From Tomocerus qinae (Eukaryota; Arthropoda; Collembola; Entomobryomorpha; Tomoceridae): a stretch of DNA of 64,000 nt. The notes below the pieces were generated by a model. It was given only the letters and a program-made list of their open reading frames with translations. It did not search any database and was not told where the DNA came from. Made by a program: the position numbers and the translations under genes. The stretch covers positions 36,208,001 through 36,272,000 of the forward strand of contig CM034546.1 in the NCBI GenBank assembly GCA_020055645.1, read 5' to 3'. Position 1 is the first letter of the stretch, and the number at the start of each line of letters is the position of its first letter. This document shows positions 25,370 through 37,530 of the stretch, one piece after another.

Positions 25370-26080
25370 ACGTCCATTAAAGACTCCATGGAATTGGAGA
25401 GCGTTACGAGTGCAATTTTTGCGGAAAGTCATTTAGTGGCTATTGTCAGTTAAAAACCATATAATTGCCCACATTGGCGAAAAACATTTTCAATTTCATC
25501 TATGTGGAAAAGTATTTCCTTCCAAACAATCTTTAGAAGGACATTTAAAAACTCATACAGGACAAATGCAAAATTTGAAAAGCGTTTGCTCAACAAACTG
25601 ACCTGATCAAACATGATAGACGGTACTCAGGATATAAACCTTGTAAATGCATTCAATGATTCTTTAAGGCCACCACAGGAAACATTTTACAAAATCATAT
25701 AAAAAAACTCATTTGAAAATAAAAGATTCACATTCTGCCCTTACAGTTGTTCTAGAGAATACTTGCTCGATATGCATATACAAAGCCATAAAAAAGAATT
25801 CCATTTTCAATGCTTTATCTGCGATAAAGAATTTTATACTAGAAATGGGTTCAATAAACATTTAAAAGGAATTTTTGGATTTAAACGGCCCTACAGGTGC
25901 TCGTTGGGCAAAAAATTGTTTTACACACCTTGTGAAAAGTATTATCATCAGAGATATGTTTATTTCCAAACTGCATCTTACTCTGCTAAGAAAGGAATTC
26001 GAAAAATATCATCACCCTGCATACCTACCTGGAAAGTAGTAGAGCCTGAAGATCTCCCTGCATTTCTGAAAGTCGATTAA
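25370..26080 (+). pseudogene. degenerate C2H2 zinc-finger gene
   Basis: Finger pieces are readable in shifting frames: ECNFCGKSFSG near 25410, LCGKVFPSKQSLEGHLKTHTG near 25500 (21 codons, in a different frame) and QCFICDKEFYTRNGFNKH near 25808, with GE(R/K)-type linkers. Stops and frameshifts separate them. The longest open part is 25763-26080. C2H2 fingers bind DNA in intact genes; this one cannot make a full array. It resembles the general style of the two intact finger genes in the window but not closely enough to call it their direct copy. Confidence 0.75.
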
Positions 26081-26397
26081 TTTACGGGTGCGTTTTAAGT
26101 CGTATGGCACACACCTTAATTCTGTATGGCGGAATTATTGACATTTAGTCTTACCTGGTATGGTGTTCAAAAGAGCTGAACGTTTGGATGTGTATGGAAG
26201 TATGTATGTATGGAAGACATAAATAAATAATATGTAATTTAAGACCCAAGTAGAAACTGTAATAGCCAGGAGGAATGCATAGTTATGCACAGAAGTGAAA
26301 TCATTGCTCTAGGTTCTGACGTTATCTCGTAATTAGCATACTGTATTTGTGTTTCATGTATTTCGTTACAAGTTGCCTTTCAGTGAACACAAGGACC

Positions 26398-26610
26398 ATG
26401 GCCGGGTCAAGCAAATTTGTTAGTTTGCAATACAAAACGGATAGTGACTGTGACACTGACGATAGTGACAAAGAAAATGGAAAAAAGAAGGCAAGGGTTC
26501 CACAGACTTGGACAGAAATTTATATAGAGACTGAAACATTATCCTGGAAGTTAATAAGACAAAACAAAACTTTGGCGTCTATTTGCTGCAGGCATCGAAA
26601 AAATTTAAAT
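26398..26610 (+). CDS. N-terminal fragment of an unknown element-encoded protein
   Basis: From ATG 26398 the frame reads MAGSSKFVSLQYKTDSD, then an acidic serine/aspartate stretch, a basic KENGKKKARV patch and WTEIYIETETL, before losing character in the simple repeat after about 26610. I recognise no family. It sits inside the inverted repeats, so it may be the surviving start of the autonomous element's protein. Confidence 0.4.
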
Positions 26611-26655
26611 TTCCACAGTAACAAGCTCCTCCCACTTTCTAATTTCCACACTTTA

Positions 26656-26706
26656 GCTCCGCCCCAAGCCACGCCCCCTGCGGCGGCGTGGCTTGGGGGC
26701 GGGGCT
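26656..26706. repeat. GC-rich hairpin, left border of the minisatellite
   Basis: 'gctccgccccaagccacg' folds back on 'cgtggcttgggggcgg' across a GC-rich loop. It is conspicuous because the surroundings are T-rich. Confidence 0.8.
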
Positions 26707-26729
26707 AATCCAAATTTCCAGTGCAACAT

Positions 26730-28180
26730 AGATTTTTTTAATTCCAATTTTTCCGAAATTTTCAAGTTTTTTCCCAATTTTCCAGTTTTTTCCCAATTTT
26801 TCAGGTTTTTCCCAATTTTCCAGTTTTTTCCCAATTTCCCAATTTTTTTCATAATTTTCCAGTTTTTTCACAATTTGCCCCAAATTTTTATTTTCATCAA
26901 AATTTTCCAGTTCTTTCCAAATTTCCGTTCTGCCCCTTAATTCTATTTTCGCCCAAATTTCCAGTCTATCCCTAAACTCCATTTTCGCCCAGTTTTCCAG
27001 TTTTACATTTAACTTCTACTTTCATTAAGTATTTCCAGTTTTTTTCTAATTTGACAGTTTTCTTCCAAATTTCCACTTTTTTTCTAAATTGCCAGTTTTC
27101 TTCCAAATTTCCAGTTTTTTTCTAAATTGCCAGTTTTCTTCCAAATTTCCAGTTTTTTCCTAAATTTATTATTTCATTCAAATTTCCAGTTTTTTCCTAA
27201 ATTTATATTTTCATTCAATTTTCCAGTTTTTTTAAAGCTTTCAAGTTTCTCCCAAATTTTCAGGTTCCTTCAGATTTCCAGCTTTTCCCAAATTTTCAGT
27301 TTTTCAGAAATTTTTATTTGTACTCCAAATTTTCATTAGTTTTTGCCAAATTTCCATTTGTAGCCCAAATTTCCAGTTTTTTCTAAAATAATTTCGATCA
27401 AATTTCCAGTTTTTTTAATTCACCAGTTTTTCCCAAATTATTAGGTTCCTCCAAATTTCCTGTTTTCCCCAAATTTTCAATTTTACTCCAAATTTTCAGT
27501 TTCCCCTGAAAATTCCCTAAATTTCCACCTTCATACAATTTTGAAGTCTTTTTCACGGTTGCGGTATTCGGATAGGGGGATGTGGACAAATTGGATAGAA
27601 AGGTTTTTGTCTACTGGAAAAATGATGATTTTATCCGGATAAAATTAATTTCATCCGGTTAAAATGAATTTCATCCGGACAAAATGGTTATGTCTAGTGG
27701 ACGAAATGGTTTTGTCCAGTGGACATCACCAATTTCATCCGGACAAAACGCAAACCCTGGTCTTTTCCCAAAATTCCAGCTTTTTCCTAAGTTTATAATT
27801 TCTATCAAATTTCCAGTTTTTTTAAATTCTCCTGTTTTCCCCAAATTTTTATTTTTACTCCAAATTTTCAGTTCCCCCCAAATTTTCAGTTTTGTTGCTT
27901 TTTTTCAGTTTCTCCCTAAATTTCAATTGTTCCCATAATTTCCAGTTTCTCCAAATATGATTTTTTTTACAAATTTCCAGTTTTCTCCAATTATGTAATT
28001 TTCCCCCAAAGTTCCAGTTTTCCCCAAATTTTTACTCGATTCATACGTCATACTAATCTTTGATGTGTTTCATACAAAAAAACCCATTTCCAATCAATTT
28101 TAAAAAAATTTAAACGGACAAAACAAATTTTCAACGAATTCCCCGAGCCCAAATTTCCGATTTCCAGTTTTTAAATTTTC
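26730..28180 (+). repeat. degenerate T-rich minisatellite, TTTCCAGTTTTTTCCCAAA type
   Basis: About 1.4 kb of variants of a roughly 18-20-bp unit with cores TTTCCAG and CCCAAATT; unit length and T-run length drift. Strong strand asymmetry (pyrimidines on plus) runs throughout. Open frames crossing it are low-complexity by-products. The run is interrupted at 27560-27750 by a different repeat. Confidence 0.85.
27560..27750 (+). repeat. TTTCATCCGGACAAAATG short repeat cluster
   Basis: Within the minisatellite, variants of 'atttcatccgg(a/t)(c/t)aaaat' and 'gt(c/t)(c/t)a(g/c)tgga' recur at least six times (for example 27634, 27650, 27670, 27708, 27735). A distant echo, 'actagtggccaaaatgg', lies at 29197. 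Confidence 0.65.
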
Positions 28181-28208
28181 AATTTCCACACTCCACGCTC
28201 CAATTTCC

Positions 28209-28250
28209 ACACTAAGCCCCGCCCCCTTCGGGGGCGGGGCTTAGTGTGGG
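28209..28250. repeat. 19-bp-stem GC-rich hairpin, right border of the minisatellite
   Basis: 'cacactaagccccgccccc' pairs perfectly with 'gggggcggggcttagtgtg' across a 3-nt loop. Confidence 0.9.
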
Positions 28251-28509
28251 AGGAGCAAGGTCTGATTTCCACAGCAACCACGTTGCAAGGTTGCAAGAGA
28301 TTTTCGATGCCTGATTTGCTGACTACCTACAATCGGAATTTGAAATTGACATTTCGAATTATTAACATATTTAACTGCATTGCGAACAACAAAAACCTAT
28401 ACCATACCTATTCAGTTTTGCCATACTTATTCATAAATTACATACAAAGTTGGATAAACTATTTTTCAAAATCTCATACAAAATTAAGGTGTGTGCCATA
28501 CGAATTCCA

Positions 28510-30080
28510 TTTTTCCTTTAATTTACATGCTATAAAAATAAAATAATTTATGCTAATTTCTCTTCAATTCTAAGCCAAGTCACGGATAAAATTAATCCCC
28601 TTTAGAATATGTCTTACAGGTTAACTCTACAGAAGAAAACACCGCCTTTGTAAAATAGCTTTTGTATTCCTCGGAGAAAATGCACCTGGTTAATAATAGA
28701 ATAGAATGATTAGAATTCTTACGTTTCCAAAATGTCGGCTTTAAAACTTAGTTTTGCTTATGCCTTTCTCAAACTACAAAGTCCAATTTATAATTTAAAT
28801 TCTGTTACTGATTTTTAGCATTATGCCGGGCACTAGATTAATACCCACGGACATTTCTGATATCTGAAAAAAAGCTTAGACTAAAAGATGATATTTCACT
28901 CACTACCCTAAAGCGGACAAAAAAGCAGTTATAAAATTTTTTCGAACACCTAGGGTTTTTTATTTTTCTATATCAAATAATTTCTGTCAATTAGATATCT
29001 ATGAAAATTAGATAACTGAAGATTTTGCTGTATATGTCACTTTCAAAGGCAGCCACATTTATTACACGATTGAAAAGTTTTGAATATTTCTTTTAATTAG
29101 CATTGATACAAAATATATGTACATCATAATAACAGTATTCCATTTTAGCCGGCTAAAAAAATGATTTTGACCAACCAGCCGGCTAAGTGACTGAAATGAC
29201 TAGTGGCCAAAATGGCCAAAAATCATGGTTTTTTAAATTTCTCGCCAAATCAATATTTTGTAAATTTTTTTTCATCTCGTCAATATTGTTAGTCAAAGAA
29301 ACTAGTCCTAAACTACAAGTCTTTTGGAAAATATTGGAGACACAAGGTATTATATTAGAGTTTCCAAAAATCCCTACCAAAGAATTTTGCTTAAAGTATT
29401 TAATGAGTTATCCATGATCATTTATTGAAGTACAAAAACACATGATGACGCTCATTCAGAGGCCGTGTCCAGGTTACCCTTAATATGCAGCTTCAAATTC
29501 CTTTTTGTTGATGTAAAATTTGCAAAATAACAAGGATCTGCACTACCTTGGGCACAGATAGATGGCCTACTTTTCTATCAACAAGTCACAAACCGAATAG
29601 TTTAACGCCTATTTTCATTAAATATACTAATACCTACATAGAAGTATTAAATAATTTTTAAATAACGAGATAGAATTAAAAGAAAATGTTTAATGCACGC
29701 CGAAAGTCAACATGGACAAATTATTACTTTAATAAATAGGCATTTTCCAAATACTTTGATCCAGCAATTTTTGGAATGTAAACTAAAATATAAGTAAATA
29801 AACCACTTTTAATTTTTCTTAAAATAATGAATTTATTCAGCACAGGAAGTCAATTATTTTATTCGAGATAACAATCTTAAACTTATTATGAGCCGGACAG
29901 TCTGGCTCAGACTATTACTATTGTATAGTGTATTGGATTCAAGTACGTAGCAAAAGAAAAAAGAGTAAAAAACATTGGTAAATCATAATTATTTTTTAGT
30001 TTAAAACTTTATCCCCTCCCATTTGAGTCACAACATACATTGTAAACATCACAACTGTGTCTTTCACCATAACGACCTTG
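28510..30080. other. no recognisable gene
   Basis: AT-rich, with no family-like frame. A small inverted pair 'agccggctaa' occurs at about 29148 and 29178. The last part is the 3' flank of the minus-strand F-box gene. Confidence 0.4.
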
Positions 30081-30084
30081 CGTT

Positions 30085-32498
30085 TTAAGGCCAATCCGAA
30101 ATTTTTTGAAACTCTTCTTTTGTCATACCTTTCCCCACATTATTTTCAAAAACATAATATTTATAACTGTCGTACTCATCAACGGGACCTTCAACTTTGG
30201 GCAAAACGTCATTGTGATTGGTACTTACATAAATACGATGGCCCAAACATTGTTTTTTGTTTTCCAGAAATTTCAAAAATTCCTCATAAAAACCTACCGT
30301 GTCAGTCCTGAGGGATAAAAGAACCAGGTCTTTTGTTTGAATTTGGGAACTGCATGTTTCTATGATTTCAGATAGTTGGTATTCGTGCAGGACAAGTTTA
30401 TCAAGAATTAAATTCCTATTTTCTACATTGTTAATGGCAATTTTTTTGAGGTGAAGTATTTTCACACTTGTTGTTGTAAACCACATTGGACTCATTTCAA
30501 TTTCAGTCACTAATCCCTCTATGTAAATCCTAATCAAATTTGGACATCTGACGTTTTGAATAAATGTTGAAAAATCATCGACTGCTGAAAGCAATATCAA
30601 ACATTTTAAATTATCTAGAACTACCGGTTGGGTAGACATAATGAAATGTTCTTTGAATCCAATAATGTTGAGCGTTTCCACTGATTGTGGAAGAAAAGAA
30701 ACATCAAGTTGAAATAATACCAAAGTGAGTTTTTTGATTTTCATCTTTGTCAATTGTGTCTTCTCTGTTAATTTCATTGCTAAAAGAGTGAGTTCATTTA
30801 CGGTCCAATTTGACGTTTTACAGTTTATGGGTGTAATGCTTGATAATCCGAGGCATTCCAGTTTCTGATATCCGTTAAAGTCCAAAGAAAGTTTCGTTTC
30901 AATTTCCGAAAGGACACTCCTCCAGGCAAGTTCAATTTTTTTTGCTCTACGAAAATCAATAAAATCGTTAGCGCATAGCTGGTCCACAAGATTTCCGTCT
31001 CTACTGAATCTCGAACTTTGTATATCCAAGTTGATTGGACTGATTTGAATTCCACCTTGGAGATTTACTGTACATTCTTGTAAGTCCAAATCTTTAACAT
31101 TGGATAACGCATTTGAATCAATTGAGAGTTTTACTGCTTCAGAAGAATCATCTTTAATAGAAAGTTTTGTGCTTGTTTCTGAACTTGTTGTGGCAATTGG
31201 AGAATTATGTATCCATGGAGTTATGTCAAAACTATCCACCTTTTCCCAATCATCATCAACTAAATATAAGTTTTTCAACTCAAGGTGGGTAATGTATTGT
31301 TGTTGATTCCGAAAGAAATAATTCAATTCGTCTAAGGTCCAAGGATCTTCGGTAGACTGTTTACAAAACGTAAATTGGCTGAAGGGAAGAGTTTGACCTT
31401 CATCCCGTCCAGAAAAGAGTTGGAAAAAGTTTATAGGACTGCGTCTTTCGGAAATGCCAATACCATTTTGTAAACTGGAATCGAAAGTAATTTTTGATCG
31501 AGGTACCAAAACATTAAGTCCAACTGATGCCCATTCTTTGGATATCAAACGAGATTCTTTGATTTCTTCAAAAGTCAAATACTGAAGTACGCATTTGATT
31601 ACCTAAATATCAATAAATATCAAGACATTTAATTTAGACATTGAAATTAAAGCATTGATAAACACTACAGTTTAGAGAATATTAAAAACAAATATTTACA
31701 AGACGTACCACACTATTTTGCAACGGATTTTTTGTCATTAAATTGCTGCGTCCTAGAGTGCCATCAACATCATCATTTTTGATATCGGTACCATTTTCGT
31801 GTATGTTGGTTTTCTTTTCCATTTGAAGCTTTCCTTCCTTAAAATATGAATTATTTATATTTTTCAAAAAATTAACTGCCAACAGCCGCACATTTAATAA
31901 CTTTTTGAATAAAGCTTTTTAAAATAAGACAGTAAATATATTTTAACTGGCTAATCAAGCCCACTAATTATTTATAAAAACTGAAAGTCATACAGAGGTG
32001 CTTCTACGTCCATATTTAATTTTTTTTCAAGATTATTAACTTACAAACACTGACATTTCTTCTTCCGTGACGAGATGGTATTCAAATAACCTGGACATAA
32101 TTTTCAGTAAAAACCGATTCTCGTCTCCGTCTGGGAGTTCTGAGTTTTTTATGTCTTCTATGCATCGAATGGAATGTAATAATCTTGCAGCGTTGTCACC
32201 ACAATCCATTGTCTTCATCAAATGATGCAAGGCCGTATTTTTATCGTTGAGTGTCCTCGTGGTTTTCTAAAACAGAAAGATAAATACACATGCCATCAGC
32301 CATATGTCATTAGTTAGTCAAAACTCGAAAAGTATGTTTGGGATAAAATCAACAAATATTATGTTCTGCAAATATGGCAAAAGCTGGAAACGTTTATTTT
32401 TTACTTACAATTCGAAGCTTTTCATTTTCAGTGATCCAACCTTTTTGACAGCTGAAATTTAAAACCACAGTGAGCAACCTCTCTTCTGTACATGCCAT
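30085..32498 (-). CDS. F-box protein with leucine-rich C-terminal region (4 exons, 673 aa)
   Basis: Exons in transcript order: 32498-32409, 32266-32045, 31900-31709 and 31602-30085. All are multiples of three and end in TAA, giving 2,022 nt. Residues 1-104 are mostly helical with no family that I can name. The F-box straddles the exon 3-4 junction (NPLQNSVV then IKCVLQYLTFEEIKESRL and SKEWA, about 160-195). The rest has leucine-rich segments (YITHLELKNLYL, NVKDLDLQECTV, LTKMKIKKLTLVLFQL) compatible with irregular LRRs. F-box proteins tether substrates to SCF ubiquitin ligases via Skp1; here that is inferred from the motif. The start is the first ATG of a short exon. Upstream exons cannot be excluded. 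Confidence 0.82.
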
Positions 32499-32774
32499 GT
32501 CAAATGTTGAAATTTAACTTTGGAGTCCAAAATTTTTGCACAACTTTAGCAACCAATAATATTAACTGTTTAGGTTTACTGATAATTGTAATTTGTAATG
32601 AATCGAATGTATGTAGAAAAAGAAGGTTTATTCGATTGTCGATTCGAGTACAAAAATTAAAGCCGATTAAAATAACGCAACGCCAACGATCTTTTAATGT
32701 CCCCGCGTTGTGTGTTGTGTTAGTGACTATACTGACTACTACTTGCTATTGCCTATGTACAGCGGCTTGCTAAA

Positions 32775-33245
32775 GTAAGTCTACCTCGATGATATGGTTG
32801 CTTAGAGAAGAGCAGAAATGAGTAATTTTACTACGGGGTGCTAGATTATAAATAAACCCAGTCCGTAGAACGTAACGTAATTTTAAATTGGCGCCCTTCC
32901 TCCCCGTAGTAAAAAGTGCCCCAGGCTAGTGGTACCGTAAGGAGAGGTCTTGGAAAGACTCAATAACAGTAAGACCCAGTTTGTTGCAACCGACTTCAAA
33001 AGTACCTGAAAAAATAGGGCACAAATTTCTGCAGTGGGCATTGTCTCCTGATTTTTTTTCATAGAACAGATAACGAGACGAGTTTGTCAAACTTCAATGT
33101 ATTTCTCCCACTCCAAAAACTAATAAATTTTGAAAAATGTAGGGACCCCCCCCCGAAAATATGTGGTATTATTCCCCACGTGGGGTGTGTTACGTGTGTT
33201 ATCAAAGTTTTGCACATCGTCGAGTCAGCCTTAATGTACTGCTTA
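32775..33245 (+). repeat. interspersed repeat, copy B
   Basis: Shorter counterpart of 505-1245, sharing 'cccttcctccccgta', 'acgagacgagttt', 'ttttgaaaaatgtaggga' and 'gagtcagccttaa' in order. A C9-10 run at 33147 and an imperfect 'ccccacgtgggg' palindrome at 33175 are private to this copy. Confidence 0.7.
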
Positions 33246-34298
33246 ACTTTCATACCTCAATTTTTGATGCCGGTGGATTTTATTCATAACTTAATAAAAG
33301 TTTTTTGTCGTAGTGTCCTTTACTAAAATATAATATCAAAAAACAAAGTACATTTTAAGTTTTCAGAATCTACTCCCAATCTTACTGAAGTTCTTTTTTT
33401 TAGCTGCAGATGAAACGATTGTTATCAGCTTTTTGTTAATGGGGAAAAGAAAGGTTCAGACGCCCAATTCTGTTTTAATTAATGCGAGCAATAAGCAGAG
33501 TATGTCTTTTCACCAGATGATTTCTGTACAAATGACTAAAATGACTATTAAGTGTATTTCACCGTCGTATTTTGTTGTAACTGTAACTTCACCTAATCTA
33601 CAGGTAGAATTCTTGCCTACTTAAACGTTACTTAAAGGTTACCTTCCGTAATTTCCTTCCTGGTTGACTCAAAATTCAAGTCAGGTTGAAGTCCAAGTGG
33701 GCATGGTATTCATGAAAGATTCAGTATAAAATGTAATTTCATGGAAAGTTTCATTTAAAGAGATTACTTTATGTGATAAAGTCTTACTATGACACTCGAA
33801 TTCCGACTCCGATTAACGGCGAGCAAGTGTTTTCAAATAATGTAGAAAGTGACACCTTTATTTGAGAGTATGGTAAATGTCAAATGTATTATATTTTGGT
33901 TCTGTCTGAGACACTACGAAAACTGGGAAGATAGAAAACTATTGAAAATTCTCTTGCGAACCGAAAAATCCGTACATAATTAAATAGGAAGCTACATAAT
34001 TATGGATTGAATCAAATGAAAACATACACGACAAATTGAAAAGAAAACGACGCCAAAAAACTTTGTTGTCTGTGACTGCTACAATAATCTAGAATCTATA
34101 CCGTGCTACACACATCAATGTGAATGTTGTAATCAAAGTTTAAGCGGTAAAATTGGTTTCAAATAGTCAATGTGGAACATTTTAGTCAGGAAAAAGATTC
34201 AGGTTTAATTTTTTCAAATTAGTGATTAATTTTTGATTTCATAATTCATTAGTAGTTATTTTTCTATTTTTATAAGTATTATTACAGAAGTATCCATA

Positions 34299-37200
34299 AT
34301 GTCGGCAGTAACTGATCATTGTCTCCTGTGCTGTACGACGGTCCTCAAAAACGCGGAGAAGGTGCTACAAAATCAAAACGGGCATTTAGGAGCCAGTATT
34401 GATTTGATGACATTGTGTGACATCCTAAAGGTTAGTGTTAACGAGGCTGAAAATTATTTAAACCAGACAGTCTCGTTGTGTTTGACATGTGACGGTGATA
34501 TAACTGAAATAAGAAAATTGCTTTGCGAGATTAAAAAGATTAAAAAGAATTTGTCACTGACAATGAAAGCTGTTAAATTAAAATTACATTCAAGTCTCCG
34601 CTCAGATGATTCGAAATCTGCACTTAACCAGATTCGTCGTGGAATCCTTTTCGGTAAATTATCAAATATTAACAACCTCTATTAAAAATTTAATTTTGAA
34701 TATGTTTGGTAAAAATAGGTTATCAAAGTTTAAATTGAACTTATTATTTCTGTTTTATTTATTGTTGTAGACTTGAGCAACATTCTGGGACAAGCTATAC
34801 CACAGAATCTCTATTCTATTGGCAATAAAATAAGAAAATCCGATTTGAGAGTTCGCGATGAAAACGTGGATTCTGAAAATGAAAATAACTACGTGCCGAC
34901 CCCACAAGAGCCGGAAACTTCAATAACGAAGAAAACAATATCTCCAGGGAAGAAAAAATATGAACTAAGAAAATCTTCATCAAACATATCCAAAAATGTT
35001 GGTATAACAGAATGAAAATTTTTTATATTTAAAAGGCTCACCACGCCTACATAGCAACCGCATTGGCCTATCTAAATGCGTATTAAAAATGCTTTGCATC
35101 CAGCTTTATTCCTCCCGAAGGATAAGGTCGATTTTTATGGAACTTACATTTTTGGAATCCTGGACTATCGAGGAACACAAAAGGGTTCTTAGATTTTTGA
35201 TATCGTTGCTTTAAATGGTGCAAAAAAAATCAGCATTGTATAAAAAGTAAAACTGATTAACTTTTTGGGAATTAGAATTTTTTAAAAGCATTTAAAGCAA
35301 CTATATCAAAAATCCAGAAACCCTCGTGTGTTTCTCGATAGTCCAGGATTTCAAAAATGTAAGTCCCATAAAAATAGGGCTTATCCTTCGGGAGGAATAA
35401 GGCCGGAAGTAAAACATTTTTTAACATGCATTTAGATAGGCCCGGTTGCTATGCAGACATGTGTGGTGAGCCTTCTTAATTGTTACATACTTATACTTTG
35501 TTTGCGTAAATTTTGCTTATGAATTTTTAATTACGTTGATATTTATAATAATTATTGCGCAAGCTGTACAAAAATTGATACTTCTCGTTTTCAGTAGTAA
35601 CCGAAACTTGATGGTAACTTTGTTATACTTTAATCTAACACGTTTTTTGTTCCATTTTTTATGCCTTATTTATGTAACTGTACAGAATATTCGCAATACA
35701 TGCAAAATGTTTTGGTAGTTTTAAAAACACGTAAAAAGTTCACATATTTCGCGGGCACCATGTGTATCAGTATTCTTAATTTCGTATAATTATTTCGTCA
35801 GATATCTTCCAGTTACAAGGATGTTCCAGAAAACGATAATTTTGAATCGGATTTCAGTGATGGAGGACTGCCATCAGATAACCCTAACTCTGATCCCGAT
35901 TTTTGTGGAGATATTACGTCAGATAACGAAGAAGATGATGAAGAATGTAATACCAGGAACAAAAGGTAGGTCAATAAACGGTGTATCATGTGAAATATTA
36001 ATTTTATGTTGAATTGCGTCCTGCAAGAAACATCATATCAGTTTTATTTCGGTTTTTATTAATTAGAGTACAAAACCGCATCGATTTATCCACGATTGTT
36101 GAAGAGGATGAATTGGCGAAGAAGCTTCTAGACGGTACAGCCATAAAATGTTGTTTAATATAAAAAAATTGTTACTTAATATTTATTATAAGTACATTTT
36201 CACTTATTTACTAAATATTCCAATGACCCGAAAGAAATAACTCAGAAATAAGTGATAGCCCGTAGTCGGAAATTGTTAAAATGATATTATGTGTCAGTTA
36301 TTTTATGTATTTAATGTTTTGCTAACAAATTTTGCCAAAATTGTAGGTGAATCATGTTTTAACAAAGATTTTGCACTACCTATAAAACTGGAGGTTGACT
36401 CTGGCGATGATCCAGTTGGTGAGGATTCCGTCAACATTGAAAAAGTTAGCTTATCTAGCGGCGGTCTTCAGGAAAACGGTAATAATGTGAATCATTTTCA
36501 TTTATAAATACATTACTATAACAAACTTACTTAAACAATTTTAAAACAATATCATAGTAGACCATTAATATAAATAAAAAAGAATTGTCGCTGATTTATT
36601 TTTTCACTTTTAGAAAATCCGTCTTTACAATTAAATACTAACGTTACAATAGCCAATCCTGAGAATTCACATGAAGGTTCAAGTTCAATTGGTGAAAATA
36701 AACCAAATCAAAGAAAGAAGAAAAATATGAAAATAAATAGTAAAAAAGTGGTTGAAATGGGTGCATGTAGCTATTGTGGAAAACTTATGAACAAGAATAT
36801 ATTAACTGCTCATGAAGATAGACACAGGAAGAAGAATGGTGAATATTATAAGTGCTCGCATTGTGGAAAAGGTTTGCCAGGTTCATTTCAGTTAAAAGTA
36901 CACGAGCGACTCCACACGGGAGAAAAACCTTTTGTTTGTGAAATTTGTGGCAAAGGTTATACTCAGTCTTACTATTTAAAAGCTCACAAAAGAGTCCACA
37001 CTGGGGAAAGATGTCTATGCTCCATTTGTGGAAAATCTTTTATACACAACAAAGAATTAATTAGACATCAAAAAATTCACACTGGTGAACGACCTCATGT
37101 TTGCTCGATCTGTGGGAAAAGTTGGCTAGACAAAGGAGACTTGGCAAAACACATGCGAATTCACACTGGAGAAAGACCTTATGTTTGTGACATTTGTGGG

Positions 37201-37530
37201 AAAACTTTTATTCAATCCTGTTATTTAAATACTCACAAAAAAACTCACACCGGAGAAAGAAATTACAAATGTACTGTTTGTGGAAATGCTTTTACTTTCA
37301 AGAGTCACTTAAATGGACATATGAAAATTCATACTGGAGAGAAAAGTCACAAGTGTGAAATTTGTGGAAAATTTTTTCGACAGCGTCACACCTTAAGAAG
37401 ACATATACGATCACATACTGGAGAAAAACCCTATAACTGCGAATTTTGTTGCAAGGTTTATGCAGATAGGTATAAATTGAGTAAACATATAAAGAAATTT
37501 CACACCGATAATCAACAGAGTACAGAATAG
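34299..37530 (+). CDS. ZAD-like / C2H2 zinc-finger protein 1 (6 exons, 620 aa)
   Basis: Exons 34299-34653, 34771-34997, 35802-35965, 36067-36134, 36347-36478 and 36614-37530 sum to 1,863 nt in frame. Exon 2 must end at a weak donor (AAT|gttggt) to keep phase; the paralogue needs the same site, so either it is real or a short exon is missed. The N-terminus has a paired CxxC layout (CLLCC; CLTC) like the zinc-finger-associated domain used for dimerisation in insect factors. An acidic linker (DPDFCGDITSDNEEDDEE) follows, then nine C2H2 fingers with TGE(K/R) linkers, the first without normal spacing. It is likely a nuclear DNA-binding regulator; target unknown. Tandem with the paralogue at 39280. 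Confidence 0.88.
35029..35480. mobile_element. foldback MITE in intron 2 of zinc-finger gene 1
   Basis: The left half (35034 on: 'aggctcaccac', 'cctatctaaatgc', 'ttattcctcccgaaggataag', 'cctggactatcgag') is mirrored in the right half down to 35473, giving arms of about 200 bp. TTAA-like tetranucleotides border it (35027 region, 35477 region), compatible with a piggyBac-type target but not exact enough to claim. The equivalent intron of the paralogue lacks it. Confidence 0.8.

Larger units (their letters stand above)
26101..28502. mobile_element. 2.4 kb foldback element with minisatellite core
   Basis: Outer inverted repeats: CGTATGGCACACACCTTAAT at 26101 and its complement ending at 28502. 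Inner inverted blocks follow: 'caggcatcgaaaa' near 26590 against its complement near 28303, 'tttccacag', and 'ctcctcccac'. Next come GC-rich hairpins (26656-26706; 28210-28250) and a T-rich minisatellite between them. It appears to be an internally deleted derivative of a larger element, keeping a short ORF at its left side. Confidence 0.75.

Noticed and set aside
26520-27938. Several 60-110 codon frames on both strands
   Set aside because: They consist of F/P/N/S or K/L/E/N runs dictated by the T-rich minisatellite.
33433-33624. 63-codon plus frame before zinc-finger gene 1
   Set aside because: No start context, domain or exon partner; not conserved before the paralogue.
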